NCBI RefSeq assembly: GCF_018143015.1
Contig: NC_054748.1
Location: 19,734,725 to 19,798,724, forward strand
Length of the DNA stretch: 64,000 bases
DNA from: Lytechinus variegatus
Lineage: Eukaryota; Echinodermata; Echinoidea; Temnopleuroida; Toxopneustidae
Direction: 5' to 3'
The notes beneath the pieces were generated by a model. It made no database searches and was not told where the DNA came from. It saw nothing but the letters and a program-made list of their open reading frames with translations. Numbering within the stretch: the stretch's first letter is position 1; the number at the start of each line of letters is the position of its first letter. The translations under genes were made by a program, and so were the position numbers. Positions 35,194 to 44,941 of the stretch are shown here, piece by piece.

Positions 35194-37197
35194 TTAGAAG
35201 TCGATGGAATTAACTGATTTCATAAATAAAGAGAACTGATCCAGTTGCCGGGTATTACTTGGTAAGGAATTAAATAATTGAATACCTATATAGAGAGCAC
35301 CGTCCCTTATAAAATTAGTTTTGGGTTTTTCGAGATTAATCCTACACTGGTAATTTCGAAGAGAATAATTACTTTTCTTGATGCTTATTTTGGAGCACAA
35401 GAAAGATGGAAGTAGTCCATGAAGTAATTTAAATATAAAGGAAACTGCCTGTTTTTTCCATCGCAATTCTAACTTATCAATGTTCAGAGTAGAATACAAT
35501 AGATTGGAACTGTATCTATAATCAACTCTTAAGACCATACGCAGTGCTCGATTTTGAAGAACACTTAATTCTTTAAGTAAAACTTTCCCTGCATTGAACC
35601 ATACTATAGAGCAGTAATCAAAGTGTGGTTGAAAAAGTGCTTTGTAAAGCATTATAGCAGTATTCAGACTGATGTATGGCCTGAGCCGTTTCAAACAATA
35701 CAGGGTTTTTGTTGCTTTCGTCTTAACGAATTTAACATGTGCATTCCAGTTAAGCGGTGCACTGAGCATAACGCCAAGGTATTTACACTCTTCCACTCTT
35801 CTGATTTTTTCACCGTCAATTTGAACTTGTGCATTTGCAAATGCTAATAATTTACGCCTTGATCCAAATATGATAAATTCACATTTCTTAGGGTTCAGTA
35901 ATAATTCATTACATTTCAACCAGTCTGAAATCCGTGCCAAATCTTCATTTAGACAGGAACATAAATCAGAAACATTATCTGAGGAATAGTATATACAGGT
36001 ATCATCAGCGTACATTGAAATACTGCTAAACTTTACAACAGTAGAAATATCATTTATGAAAATTATAAACATCAATGGACCAATTATACTCCCTTGCGGA
36101 ATTCCACAGGTAATTGTATTATAAGAAGAAAATGTATTATTGATAACTGTTACATGTTTTCTTAAAGTTAAATAGCTTTGGAACCATCGTAAGCTTGACT
36201 CATCGAACCCCAGAAGATCAAGTTTTGTTAACAGAATATCGTGGGAAACCATATCAAATGCTTTCCGAAGGTCAAGCGATACTAAGCCAACAGCGTGCCC
36301 AATATCCAGTTCTTTACGAATATTTTCTGTAATTGTAAAGAGGGCTGTATTTGTTGAATAATTGGGGCGAAATGCAAACTGATTATTTGAAAGTATATCA
36401 TTATCAGAAACATATTTATAAACTTGTTTCAAAACAACCTTTTCCATTATTTTTGACAGTACAGGCAATACGGAAATTGGCCTATAATTAGTAGGATCCT
36501 TTAAGTTGCCACCTTTAAATAATGGCGTGAGCTTAGCCATTTTCCAGTCTGATGGAACTATTCCCTGTTTAAGAGAAAGATTTATTATGTGTAACAATGG
36601 TACAATAATATGTGAAACTGAGTCTTTTAAGATACAGGTAGGTATACCATCCAATCCTGAAGACTTATTTTTTGGAATCTCATTAAAACACTTTACTATA
36701 TCGTTCTGTGTAACTTCATTAAAAGAAAACACAGTCGAGCATTTGATTGTTGGTTCAAACGTTTTCTGAGTAAACTGGGCACCATCTTTAAGTTCTTTAG
36801 TTATATTAGCAAAATAATTATTCATATAATTTGCGATGTCTTCAGGATCAGACAATATACCACCACCAATATCAAGAGATTTCAAAGTTTGACTTTTACG
36901 TTTATTTGGAAGGATTTTACCTAGCAGTTTCCATATCCCAGCACTATTGCCAGAGTTCTCAAGAATGTTCTTTGTTATATATTCCCTTTTGGATTTACGT
37001 CGCTTTGCCGTGACTTGATTGCGTAACAGTCTATATTCACGCCAGACATCTGGGTCACCAGATAAGCGAGCCCTTTCTTTACACTGATCACGAAGCTTCA
37101 TCATCGTTAAAATCTGTTCATTGATCCATGGAACACTTTTCTTACGAATTCGTTTACGTTTCACAGGTGCAAACCTATTTAGGATATCATTATACAT
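35194..37197 (-). CDS. LINE-3 reverse transcriptase region
   Basis: 667 codons with the linker between endonuclease and polymerase (ILPNKRKSQTLKSLDIGGG), then TNYRPISVLPVLSKIMEK, SLDLRKAFDMVSHDILL, GIPQGSIIGPLMF and the catalytic YADD (SMYADDTCIYY, about 36008-36019). The C-terminal domain follows. Its Met is internal to the original protein: upstream residues continue in this frame to about 37300 and then the endonuclease is found in another frame, so a single 1-nt indel near 37295-37305 separates the halves. The copy is therefore inactive as it stands. Confidence 0.88.
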   Translation of the reverse strand: MYNDILNRFAPVKRKRIRKKSVPWINEQILTMMKLRDQCKERARLSGDPDVWREYRLLRNQVTAKRRKSKREYITKNILENSGNSAGIWKLLGKILPNKRKSQTLKSLDIGGGILSDPEDIANYMNNYFANITKELKDGAQFTQKTFEPTIKCSTVFSFNEVTQNDIVKCFNEIPKNKSSGLDGIPTCILKDSVSHIIVPLLHIINLSLKQGIVPSDWKMAKLTPLFKGGNLKDPTNYRPISVLPVLSKIMEKVVLKQVYKYVSDNDILSNNQFAFRPNYSTNTALFTITENIRKELDIGHAVGLVSLDLRKAFDMVSHDILLTKLDLLGFDESSLRWFQSYLTLRKHVTVINNTFSSYNTITCGIPQGSIIGPLMFIIFINDISTVVKFSSISMYADDTCIYYSSDNVSDLCSCLNEDLARISDWLKCNELLLNPKKCEFIIFGSRRKLLAFANAQVQIDGEKIRRVEECKYLGVMLSAPLNWNAHVKFVKTKATKTLYCLKRLRPYISLNTAIMLYKALFQPHFDYCSIVWFNAGKVLLKELSVLQNRALRMVLRVDYRYSSNLLYSTLNIDKLELRWKKQAVSFIFKLLHGLLPSFLCSKISIKKSNYSLRNYQCRINLEKPKTNFIRDGALYIGIQLFNSLPSNTRQLDQFSLFMKSVNSIDF

Positions 37198-37223
37198 ATT
37201 TAGAAAATTATCGTAGGCTGTGT

Positions 37224-37789
37224 TTACATCATTTTCAGAAAGGATCTGAGACCATGAACATTTATGCAGTTCCTTACAGAATGAGGAAAAATTCGTATTT
37301 TCAAATCACGATAGGTGACGTAATTGTGCTTAGAAAATGTCATTTTAGTTTTTCCTAAACGTGCAACAATCATGTAATGATCACTAATGGAAACTGTTAC
37401 AACATCACAGAATCGAATTATGTCATCATTAGAAGAAAATAGTAGATCTATAGTTGAGGAAGACGTGTCAGTTACCCTGGTAGCTTTTGAAATATATTGT
37501 TTCATATTATAATCACTGGCAAGCGATAATAATTTTTTAGTATGAAAGTTTTGAGGTTTTTTTGATACATCACAATTCATATCACCAAGTATGATAAAAT
37601 CAAGACACCAAGAATCCAGATATTGAAGTAACAAATTAAAATCATCTAAAACATCTTTCTTTGAATCTGGTGGTCTGTACCATGTCACAAGGTGAAAAGG
37701 CTTTTGTTTCTCAATAACGATCTTAATACATATTAATTCCAAGCGACCAAAATCACGTTCTTGCATTTCAAATACAATGTTATCTTTTA
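37224..37789 (-). pseudogene. LINE-3 endonuclease, C-terminal half
   Basis: Contains the endonuclease phrases TWYRPPDS, IILGDMNCDVS, STIDLLFSS and SISDHYMIV. Sequence upstream of about 37789 in the same open frame (the MADPPLL... residues) belongs to the Gypsy LTR and is not part of the LINE protein. The frame is lost at about 37300 by the indel, giving a spurious C-terminus ending at 37224. The N-terminal half of the same domain is at 46573-47090. Confidence 0.88.
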
Positions 37790-39416
37790 TGTAGTAAACT
37801 GGGCTGGGGTGGTAGTATGGGTTGGGGGTTGGGTACTCAGTCAGGAAAACCATAGAACCATAGACAAGAAGTAGGGGTGGGTCAGCCATTTATTGACAGC
37901 CGGTGGATCATGCAAAACAGGGAAAACAAACCCCTGTAAATAAGGGAACAATGAATATAAAAATTAATCAATACTGATCCAAGATCACATGATCATCACA
38001 TCATATCTTGATAAATGGTATATCATTAATCGTTAAATTGTATTTCATTAATCAATTGCATGATTATGGATTTAATTCAATAACAATTTAATTCAAGTAC
38101 CAGAAGAAATTATACAACATAAATTGTATGTAAGTATACATAATTCATTTCTTGCTCATAAGGCTATCACATTACTAAGAAGAATTATTGATCACTTTTC
38201 ATTCAATGAAGTCTTATGTTCACAAAAATATATTCCAATTAACCAATGATAATAATCACAATAATGTAGCACTGATTTTAAATCATTCTTTCCAAGCACA
38301 TTATATCATAGTATTTAAACAGTTATTTTGTAATTATTATACATGTAAATCACAACAAAATAACCATAACTTGGCCATCCTGACTAACTCACCCTACTAT
38401 AGGCCAAGAGAGAACAAGGGTACATCCACCAATCACGTACCTCTGGAGACCTCACTCGGCATCACTCATACATGGTAGTACGTCAATTGAAATTCCCTAA
38501 AAATGGACATAACAAAATTGGCTAGTATGGTTCCTTAAAACTCATCTAATTCAATCGAGTCTGAATTTCCAAGACTACTACTACCACTCGGCAATTATAA
38601 TCAAAATAAACAAAGTTCATTCACTTTCTACGTACGGCGAAGGGGGGGGGTATACAAAACTGATCATGGCAAAGTACTGACAAGAATATCAACTTCGTCT
38701 AATGTACTCGATCTCATCATAGAAAAGAACATAATATAATTTCATTTTATAAGCAGATCATAAGAAATCTTCACCTTGTAATGTGAAATTGACTATAACA
38801 ATAACATGAAGCATATAACGATCATGTACCAGATATATAAAATTGAATTGACTTATTCAACCCTACTCACTGTGATAATTGTTTTCTTAAGAATAATATC
38901 AACGTAGTCAAAATCTTAGCTGCTAAATTGATAAAACGATATAACTTAGAATCAAACTTACATGCCTCCTTGTCGAACTTGACTTGGAAGAACGAACATA
39001 GTACCCCTAACGTACACTGTCGTCACAAATCGCTTTCTGATTTATCCTACCGCCGTAACAACATAAACGCTTATTCTTTCGCGCCAACTACACTTGAACG
39101 CTACCTGATGTAAATATCCTTCCACAACATCACAAATATTTATGACATATCACTAGATTCAGTATAAATGAAAAGTATAATGAAAACAACTATGAATTTA
39201 ACATAAACATCATTCACATCATGAATTTATGAGAATAATCAGCTATAAATCTGAGGAACTACTTTCACTTCTTTGAGTAATAACATCATTGACGTTACGT
39301 AACAGGTGAGTAACCAACGGAACATATCGACCAAAAAGAAATACACTTTCGCTTTAATTTCTCGTAAGGTGTCTCCGCTAAAAAAATGATTTTGCAATAA
39401 AATTCAATTTACCACA
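37790..39416 (-). repeat. Gypsy 3' LTR
   Basis: In plus-strand terms it starts TGTAGTAAACTGGGC and ends TTTACCACA, so the ends are TG...CA. About 1,627 bp. It matches the other LTR with roughly ten substitutions plus length changes in an A-run and a G-run (9 against 12 G near 38641). The 60-96 codon open frames inside it occur in both LTRs and are not convincing genes. Confidence 0.93.
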
Positions 39417-39703
39417 ATCCATCCTGACAGAATAACATTTTTTTCCATATTACAAATAATATTCATCCTATTAGAATTTTTTTTTTTCAATTCTTCAAAT
39501 AGACATACAATTTTTTTTTTTTTACAAAATCGCATTTTTAACAGATGTATTATGTAAAATGCTCATATTATTAAATATTTAAATCTATACCTATACTTCA
39601 AGCAAAACAATCCTCATCTGAGTACTTTTAATATCTCCAAAATGAAAAAATGTAAATATCCAACATCATGGAAAGAAAAATGACAGAAGAGAAATAGGAA
39701 AAA
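39417..39703. other. Gypsy 3' untranslated region
   Basis: Non-coding sequence between the integrase stop and the 3' LTR. The last bases before the LTR on the minus strand (TCAGGATGGAT) are only moderately purine-rich, so a polypurine tract is not clear. Two long T-runs (39476-39488 and 39511-39524) are present. Confidence 0.6.
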
Positions 39704-41152
39704 TCATCTCACTGCCGTCCTGGGCAGGTTATAAGGGTTACTATGCATTCCCTTGGTTACTCTCGTCGAGCGTCGTAGTTGCCTCTGACCTACTTCCTCC
39801 CGAACTGGAAGTCTATCATTGAAGTTAGGGAGCATGATATGATTTTCGTCATCTTCATCATTACTAGAGGTGTCTGACATTTCATCATCTTCTACTGGAG
39901 GCCATAATTCTGGTGGATCCCCTTCTTCTTCAGGTTCTCTCGGGTACTCCAATAGATATTTCTTGTTTACTGTCTGTACTTTGCCTCCATGTAAAGGTCT
40001 GATGCTACACACATCCTCTTCAGGATTGATCCAAACTACGACATACTTGTCTCTATGATAATGATCAGCTAGTTTATGTCTTCCCTTGAATGCGGTCCTT
40101 CGCAATAATACATGTTGCCCAATCGTGATCTTCTTTTCCTTCAGCCCAAGATCATGCCTACTTTTGTTATACTCTGCTACCTTCTTCGTGTTGCTCTCTA
40201 CTATTGCATTCATCTTAGTAAGAGCATCAGCTTGAGCTGCAACATAGTCTTGATCCCAGTCCCCTTGCTGCTGAGATAAGAGTTGATCAAGAGGTATTGA
40301 TGGGACCCTCCCATACATCAGTCGGTAAGGTGAGTAACCAGTAACTCGGTGTGGTGTACTATTATATATGTACACCAAATGGAATAACATCTCTGGCCAG
40401 TGTCTGCGCTCACTAGGTTCCATCGACCTAATCATAGTACACAATGTGCGGTTGAAACGCTCAATTTGCCCGTTTCCCTCTGGGTGGTAGGGTGTGGTTC
40501 TGGACTTGCTGATTTTGTACAACTTACATAACTCCTGTATCAATTTCCCTTCAAAGTCCCTGCCTTGGTCAGAGTGTATTCTCTGTGGGATACCATAATG
40601 TGAGAACCATGAGTCACGAAGCACTCTTGCTACTGTCACTGCTGTTTGGTCCTTACACGCAACAGCTTGGGCGTACTTCGTGTAAACATCAGACATGACT
40701 AAGATATCTTCATAGCCTCCTCTCCCCTTGTCAACCTTCAAGAAATCTATGGCCAACACTTCCAATGGTCTGAAAGCTATAAGATGCCTCATGGGTGTCT
40801 TCACTGTTGGTGATGGAGCTTTGGCCACATTACAATTCAAGCAGTTCCTCACATGACGTCTAACATCACCATGTAGACCAGGCCAGAAGCACCGTTCACG
40901 CAACAGGCTCAAGGTTCGTGTCACTCCTTGGTGTCCCCATCTGTCATGAACGGATTCAAGAATTGTCTTCCGAAGCTTTTCAGGAACTAACAATTGTAAG
41001 ACGTTCTTCCCCATCACTTGGACCTGTCGATATAGTACTCCTTTCTTCTCAGTCAAACTTTTCCACTCTTTCAGCCAACTTCGCACCTCTTTATTATCCT
41101 CAGAGATCACTTGGCCTGGTTGCCATCCTTTCCGATAACAGTCCCAAATCAC
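39704..41152 (-). CDS. Gypsy integrase
   Basis: Catalyses insertion of the cDNA. Visible in order: an H-H-C-C zinc-binding module (HDRWGHQG...HVRNCLNCNVAK), the catalytic core with D (LAIDFLKV), D (HSDQGRDF) and E (PEGNGQIERFNRTL), and a basic C-terminal region ending in an acidic tail. The N-terminal Met given here is internal. In-frame residues upstream (SLEELKKLQEQDES) connect to the RNase H end through a 1-nt shift near 41205-41225, so RT and integrase were originally one polyprotein. Codon and GC content match the rest of the element. Confidence 0.92.
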   Translation of the reverse strand: MIWDCYRKGWQPGQVISEDNKEVRSWLKEWKSLTEKKGVLYRQVQVMGKNVLQLLVPEKLRKTILESVHDRWGHQGVTRTLSLLRERCFWPGLHGDVRRHVRNCLNCNVAKAPSPTVKTPMRHLIAFRPLEVLAIDFLKVDKGRGGYEDILVMSDVYTKYAQAVACKDQTAVTVARVLRDSWFSHYGIPQRIHSDQGRDFEGKLIQELCKLYKISKSRTTPYHPEGNGQIERFNRTLCTMIRSMEPSERRHWPEMLFHLVYIYNSTPHRVTGYSPYRLMYGRVPSIPLDQLLSQQQGDWDQDYVAAQADALTKMNAIVESNTKKVAEYNKSRHDLGLKEKKITIGQHVLLRRTAFKGRHKLADHYHRDKYVVVWINPEEDVCSIRPLHGGKVQTVNKKYLLEYPREPEEEGDPPELWPPVEDDEMSDTSSNDEDDENHIMLPNFNDRLPVREEVGQRQLRRSTRVTKGMHSNPYNLPRTAVR

Positions 41153-41184
41153 CCCAAGTGATTCATCCTGCTCTTGGAGTTTCT

Positions 41185-43743
41185 TCAGTTCTTCGAGGCT
41201 GAACGAAGGGAAGTTCCAGGGCCAATTGCTTGCAATGGCTCTTCCTGTAGCTCTTTCCTCTTGTTTTGAGGTTCATTCGACAACTCCACTGGAAGAACTG
41301 AACACCTGCTAAGTGCATCAGCACACCTATTGGAACGCCCTGACCTATATCTGATTTCCAAGTCAAAGGGAGCTAGTTGGGCGATCCACCTCTGCTCCGT
41401 TGCTCCTAACTTGGCTGTCTGTAGATGGGCGAGAGGATTGTGATCCGTAAGTATCACAGTGTGGCTCCCAATCAGATAGTCCTTAAACTTCTCTGTGACT
41501 GCCCACTTTAGCCCTAACAACTCAATCTTAAAACTAGAATAATCTGAATAATTCTTCTCGGCCTTTCTCAAACCTCTACTAGCAAATGCTAATGGGTGTA
41601 ACTTCCCATCATCGCCCTGTTGAGAAAGACAGGCTCCTAAGCCCTTCAGAGAAGCGTCGATCTCTACAACAAATTCACGCCCAAATACTGGATAGCTCAA
41701 AACTGGTGTCGATGTCAACAATCTTTTGAGTGTGGCAAATGATTTCTCTGCTTCATCTGTCCATTCAAACTTTGCTGATACATCACCTTTCTTCTTCTGA
41801 TACCGCCTGGACTTCTTCGATGACTTCTGTGTTTTTCCGACTAAGGCATGTAGAGGGGAGGCAATCTGTGCAAAACCTGTGATAAATCTACGGTAATATG
41901 ATGCCAAGCCCAAAAATGACCGAAGTTCCTCAGGTGAGTTGGGGGTTGGCCAGTCCCTGATTCGTTCTATCTTCCCTGGATCTACAGATATGCCTTCTGC
42001 CGTCACCACATGACCCAGATGATTCACCCTTTCCTGAAGGAACTTGCACTTCTTCCCCTTGAGCTTAAGACCATTGTCAGCCAATCTGGTGAAAACAGCT
42101 TGAAGTCTCTCTATATGTTCCTCAAACGTGGTTGAATAGATAAGTATGTCATCTAAGTATATGATTACTTGTGTCATATTCAAATCTCCAAGGACCAATT
42201 CCATCACCCTCTGGAATGTACTGGGACTATTAACTAAGCCTTGTGGCATCCTCTTGAACTCAAACAGGCCCCAAGGAACACGAAACGCCGTCTTGTCTAT
42301 GGAATCCTTGTCCATGGCTACCTGAAAATATCCGTTAGCCAAATCTAGGGAGGAGAAATATGAAGCTCCTCCTAGGGCCTCAAGGGTTTCCTCTATACGT
42401 GGTAAGGGAAAGGAATCCCGAATTGTACGAGCATTCAACTGTCTGTAATCTATACAGAGTCTTAACGAGCCATCTTTCTTTCGCACTGGAACTACCGGAC
42501 TTGCATACGGACTCCTGGAGCGTTGGATTATCCCTTTATCTAACATTTCTTGCAGTAACTTCTTCATCTCCGCAGCCTGATTAGGAGGAACACGACGGTA
42601 TGGCAACCGGATAGGTGGACCTTCTGACGTCTGGATTTCATGCGGAATGACTGTGCAGCAACCCAAGTCCATCTCCGATTCAGAAAATGCAGCCGCATTC
42701 TTGACCAAAAGTGAAGCAATAACATCGGCTTTCTCAGCTTCCAGTCCATCTAAGTTAACGCCCATAGGTAGTTTGAGATTGCGACCATCCAGGCAAGTGT
42801 GTGCTCGACTATCAGTATCTGGTCCGTCAACCGCATCACTCATTGGAGCCTCATCATTAACTGCGCCAGGCTCAACTTCTATCTCAGTGACCATGACTTC
42901 CATTGTATTGTTCTGTTCTTGTAGTACTATTTCACTCTTTCTTTCAATCCTTGTAGCAGATGCCAGTGTCGTATTGGGCTCAATGACAAGTTGCTGCTCA
43001 CTCCGGTTGGCTACTGTCACATGAAGTCTTTCTCCCTTCACCTGAGTGCAACCATCAAAAAGATCAATCGAGTTCAGTCTTTGACTGTCTTCTGACTCAT
43101 CACGTATAACTTGGACAAGAACATCTCGACCATCCCACTGGGCAGCATTGTCCACGTGACACTCTAATCTCCTGACAGTGAGCGGTGGTATCACCTCATC
43201 GTTATCTCCTGTCTTCAGCACAGTTGAAGTCTCCGGGTTCGACACAGGCTTAGGAAATGCCTTTAAGACCTCCGCAACCATCTGCCAGGCAGTTTTTCCA
43301 CTCTGAGACTCATCATCTCCTACAAAGCTATAAAGAGCATTGGAGCCTAATAAAACTGGGTATTCCTTTCTCTTACTAGGGACTACATCCTTAATCACAA
43401 GAAATCCTACTTCGTCAGTCTTCCCATTGGCTGTAACTGGTGCCCTGAAGTAACCTACGATTGGGACGGCTCCTGAGATGCCAGTCACTGTTAAACCGCT
43501 ATCAGTGCCTTCGAGATCCCCAATGACCCCCTCTAAATATCTCTCGTAGTAACTCAGTGGAACCAGACTCGATTCGGCACCTGTGTCTAGAATACATCCA
43601 GTCTCTACTCCAGCTATCTTGACTATGGCTTTTGGACTTTCTGATACCAGCGATGAAAGATAATTTGAAGGGTTGGATACTGCGAGGACTTCAGCGGATC
43701 CTTCACTCAGTTGATTTCCAGGATTACCCCTCACCGTTTCCAT
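41185..43743 (-). CDS. Gypsy protease - reverse transcriptase - RNase H
   Basis: About 850 codons. Retroviral-type aspartic protease (CILDTGAESSLVP, near 43580), then reverse transcriptase with VPVRKKDGSLRLCIDYRQLN, LDLANGYFQVAMD and the catalytic YLDD (about 42148-42159), then RNase H (VEIDASLKGLGACLSQ and ILTDHNPLAHL). The open frame continues upstream without a stop past its Met into two CCHC knuckles that belong to gag, and downstream it ends early at 41185 after an indel. It makes the enzymes for maturation and cDNA synthesis. Confidence 0.93.
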   Translation of the reverse strand: METVRGNPGNQLSEGSAEVLAVSNPSNYLSSLVSESPKAIVKIAGVETGCILDTGAESSLVPLSYYERYLEGVIGDLEGTDSGLTVTGISGAVPIVGYFRAPVTANGKTDEVGFLVIKDVVPSKRKEYPVLLGSNALYSFVGDDESQSGKTAWQMVAEVLKAFPKPVSNPETSTVLKTGDNDEVIPPLTVRRLECHVDNAAQWDGRDVLVQVIRDESEDSQRLNSIDLFDGCTQVKGERLHVTVANRSEQQLVIEPNTTLASATRIERKSEIVLQEQNNTMEVMVTEIEVEPGAVNDEAPMSDAVDGPDTDSRAHTCLDGRNLKLPMGVNLDGLEAEKADVIASLLVKNAAAFSESEMDLGCCTVIPHEIQTSEGPPIRLPYRRVPPNQAAEMKKLLQEMLDKGIIQRSRSPYASPVVPVRKKDGSLRLCIDYRQLNARTIRDSFPLPRIEETLEALGGASYFSSLDLANGYFQVAMDKDSIDKTAFRVPWGLFEFKRMPQGLVNSPSTFQRVMELVLGDLNMTQVIIYLDDILIYSTTFEEHIERLQAVFTRLADNGLKLKGKKCKFLQERVNHLGHVVTAEGISVDPGKIERIRDWPTPNSPEELRSFLGLASYYRRFITGFAQIASPLHALVGKTQKSSKKSRRYQKKKGDVSAKFEWTDEAEKSFATLKRLLTSTPVLSYPVFGREFVVEIDASLKGLGACLSQQGDDGKLHPLAFASRGLRKAEKNYSDYSSFKIELLGLKWAVTEKFKDYLIGSHTVILTDHNPLAHLQTAKLGATEQRWIAQLAPFDLEIRYRSGRSNRCADALSRCSVLPVELSNEPQNKRKELQEEPLQAIGPGTSLRSASKN

Positions 43744-44708
43744 AACCTCTGGACAATCTTTCTTGAAGTGACCTGGCTTGTCACAGCCATAACATCTAGG
43801 TGGTTTAACACAATTTTTCTGTACATGGCCCTTCTGTTTGCAATTAAAGCAATGTAACTCTCCTTTCTTCTTTGGCCTTTGTCGAAGATGAGGGGGAGCT
43901 GTAGGGCCTGAATTTCCTTGACAACTTCACTAAGTCCCTCTTTAAGAAGAGATATTTCCTCCCTCATTGTTTTTATCTCAGCTGTCTCGGAAGATGCTTC
44001 GACCCTAGCAGTCTCTACTTCACATTCTCTCACCCTAGGTCTTGGGACCGTATCTGTGTCTTGAAATAAATTCAGGACTTCTTCTCTCATCGTCAGGAAT
44101 GTCCCAGACCCGCTAGAAATTAGGATCCTCCTCAGCTCTCTCTGGATCTGTTTGTCCCGCACCCCTCTCACGAATTTTTCCTTGAGGGTCATGTCTCTCA
44201 ATCTTTGCAGAGCCTCCTTCTCAGGTATGGAAGCGGCTGCTTCCATCCTATCATGCAAACGGATGAGAACACTACTGAAATCCGCAAGTGATTCTCCGTC
44301 AAGTTGGACACGGCTGTGAAGTTCACTAGTCAAGCTTTGGACGCTCTCTCTTAAGCCAAACCGAGTCATCAGAACCCTTCTCAGGCCGGTCGGATCATCA
44401 CGAAGGCTTGCCTCCCTACACATGATTTCATCCTTGGCAGGACCACTTAGATGAGTCACAAGAACTTGTGCTTTCTCTCTCTCCGATAACTGGTAATATT
44501 GGCAGTATTCATCGAATTCATCAAACCATTCACGTACAGTCAAATCACCAGGCTTCTGTGGAGTGCCCTTAAACTTAGGCAACTTCATCGAGGGCATTGA
44601 CCTAGCCATAGACATACTTCGAAACGCACCAGTCATAGAAGCAATCATGTCTTCAAGGCTAGTGCTAGGGATCGCACCAGCCCCAGTCCCAACATTACCT
44701 CCAGGCAT
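43731..44708 (-). CDS. Gypsy gag (frameshifted near its C-terminus)
   Basis: Capsid-like protein beginning MPGGNVGTGAG, with the usual retrotransposon gag core (WFDEFDEYCQYYQLSEREKAQ, LSGPAKDEI). After about residue 265 the frame becomes unlike gag. The expected two CCHC zinc knuckles (CFNCKQKGHVQKNC and CYGCDKPGHFKKDC, about 43760-43850) are read in the frame of the downstream protease. The shift lies around 43900-43960. It could be a mutation, an assembly indel or a programmed frameshift; no classic slippery heptamer was identified. Confidence 0.88.
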   Translation of the reverse strand: MPGGNVGTGAGAIPSTSLEDMIASMTGAFRSMSMARSMPSMKLPKFKGTPQKPGDLTVREWFDEFDEYCQYYQLSEREKAQVLVTHLSGPAKDEIMCREASLRDDPTGLRRVLMTRFGLRESVQSLTSELHSRVQLDGESLADFSSVLIRLHDRMEAAASIPEKEALQRLRDMTLKEKFVRGVRDKQIQRELRRILISSGSGTFLTMREEVLNLFQDTDTVPRPRVRECEVETARVEASSETAEIKTMREEISLLKEGLSEVVKEIQALQLPLIFDKGQRRKESYIALIANRRAMYRKIVLNHLDVMAVTSQVTSRKIVQRLWKR

Positions 44709-44922
44709 CCTGCTGGTTTATTTGGGGAAAGAAATCTATGACAATTCTGAAACAATACAACTTCTTACAGCATATAGTTACTATTTCTTAACTTGTTTCA
44801 ATTATTTCAACCAAATTACCTTTCAACCTTAATATATCTTATATCTAATTGCGTCTTCTTATCCTCTTGACCTGCTGGCGTCCTCTGACGTAGTAGGGGG
44901 TTGCATCAATCTCAAACCGGTG

Positions 44923-44940
44923 ATCCCACTCCTGACACCA
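44923..44940 (-). promoter_or_regulatory. tRNA-Leu primer-binding site
   Basis: On the minus strand, one base after the 5' LTR, the element reads TGGTGTCAGGAGTGGGAT. This is the complement of the conserved 3' end of eukaryotic tRNA-Leu (ATCCCACTCCTGACACCA) over 18 nt. It primes minus-strand cDNA synthesis. Confidence 0.85.
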
Positions 44941-44941
44941 T

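Larger units (their letters stand above)
34936..37789 (-). mobile_element. LINE-3, 3' portion (split by Gypsy insertion)
   Basis: 3' part of a near full-length PHD-endonuclease-RT LINE on the minus strand, ending in ATACA pentamer repeats at 34936-34965. The 5' part resumes at 46573 beyond the Gypsy element. Ignoring the insertion, the LINE would be about 3.4 kb. A C-run lies in the 3' UTR near 35170-35183. Confidence 0.9.

Noticed and set aside
37790-37889. N-terminal MADPPLL... segment of the endonuclease frame
   Set aside because: It is Gypsy LTR sequence read in frame by chance into the LINE; the true N-terminal half is at 46573-47090.
38188-38478. 96-residue protein in the LTR (also at 45341-45631) and the 61-residue one at 38928/46084
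   Set aside because: Identity of the two copies is explained by LTR duplication. There is no domain and no evidence of selection.
39417-39430. Gypsy polypurine tract
   Set aside because: The sequence next to the 3' LTR is only weakly purine-rich, so I do not assign it.
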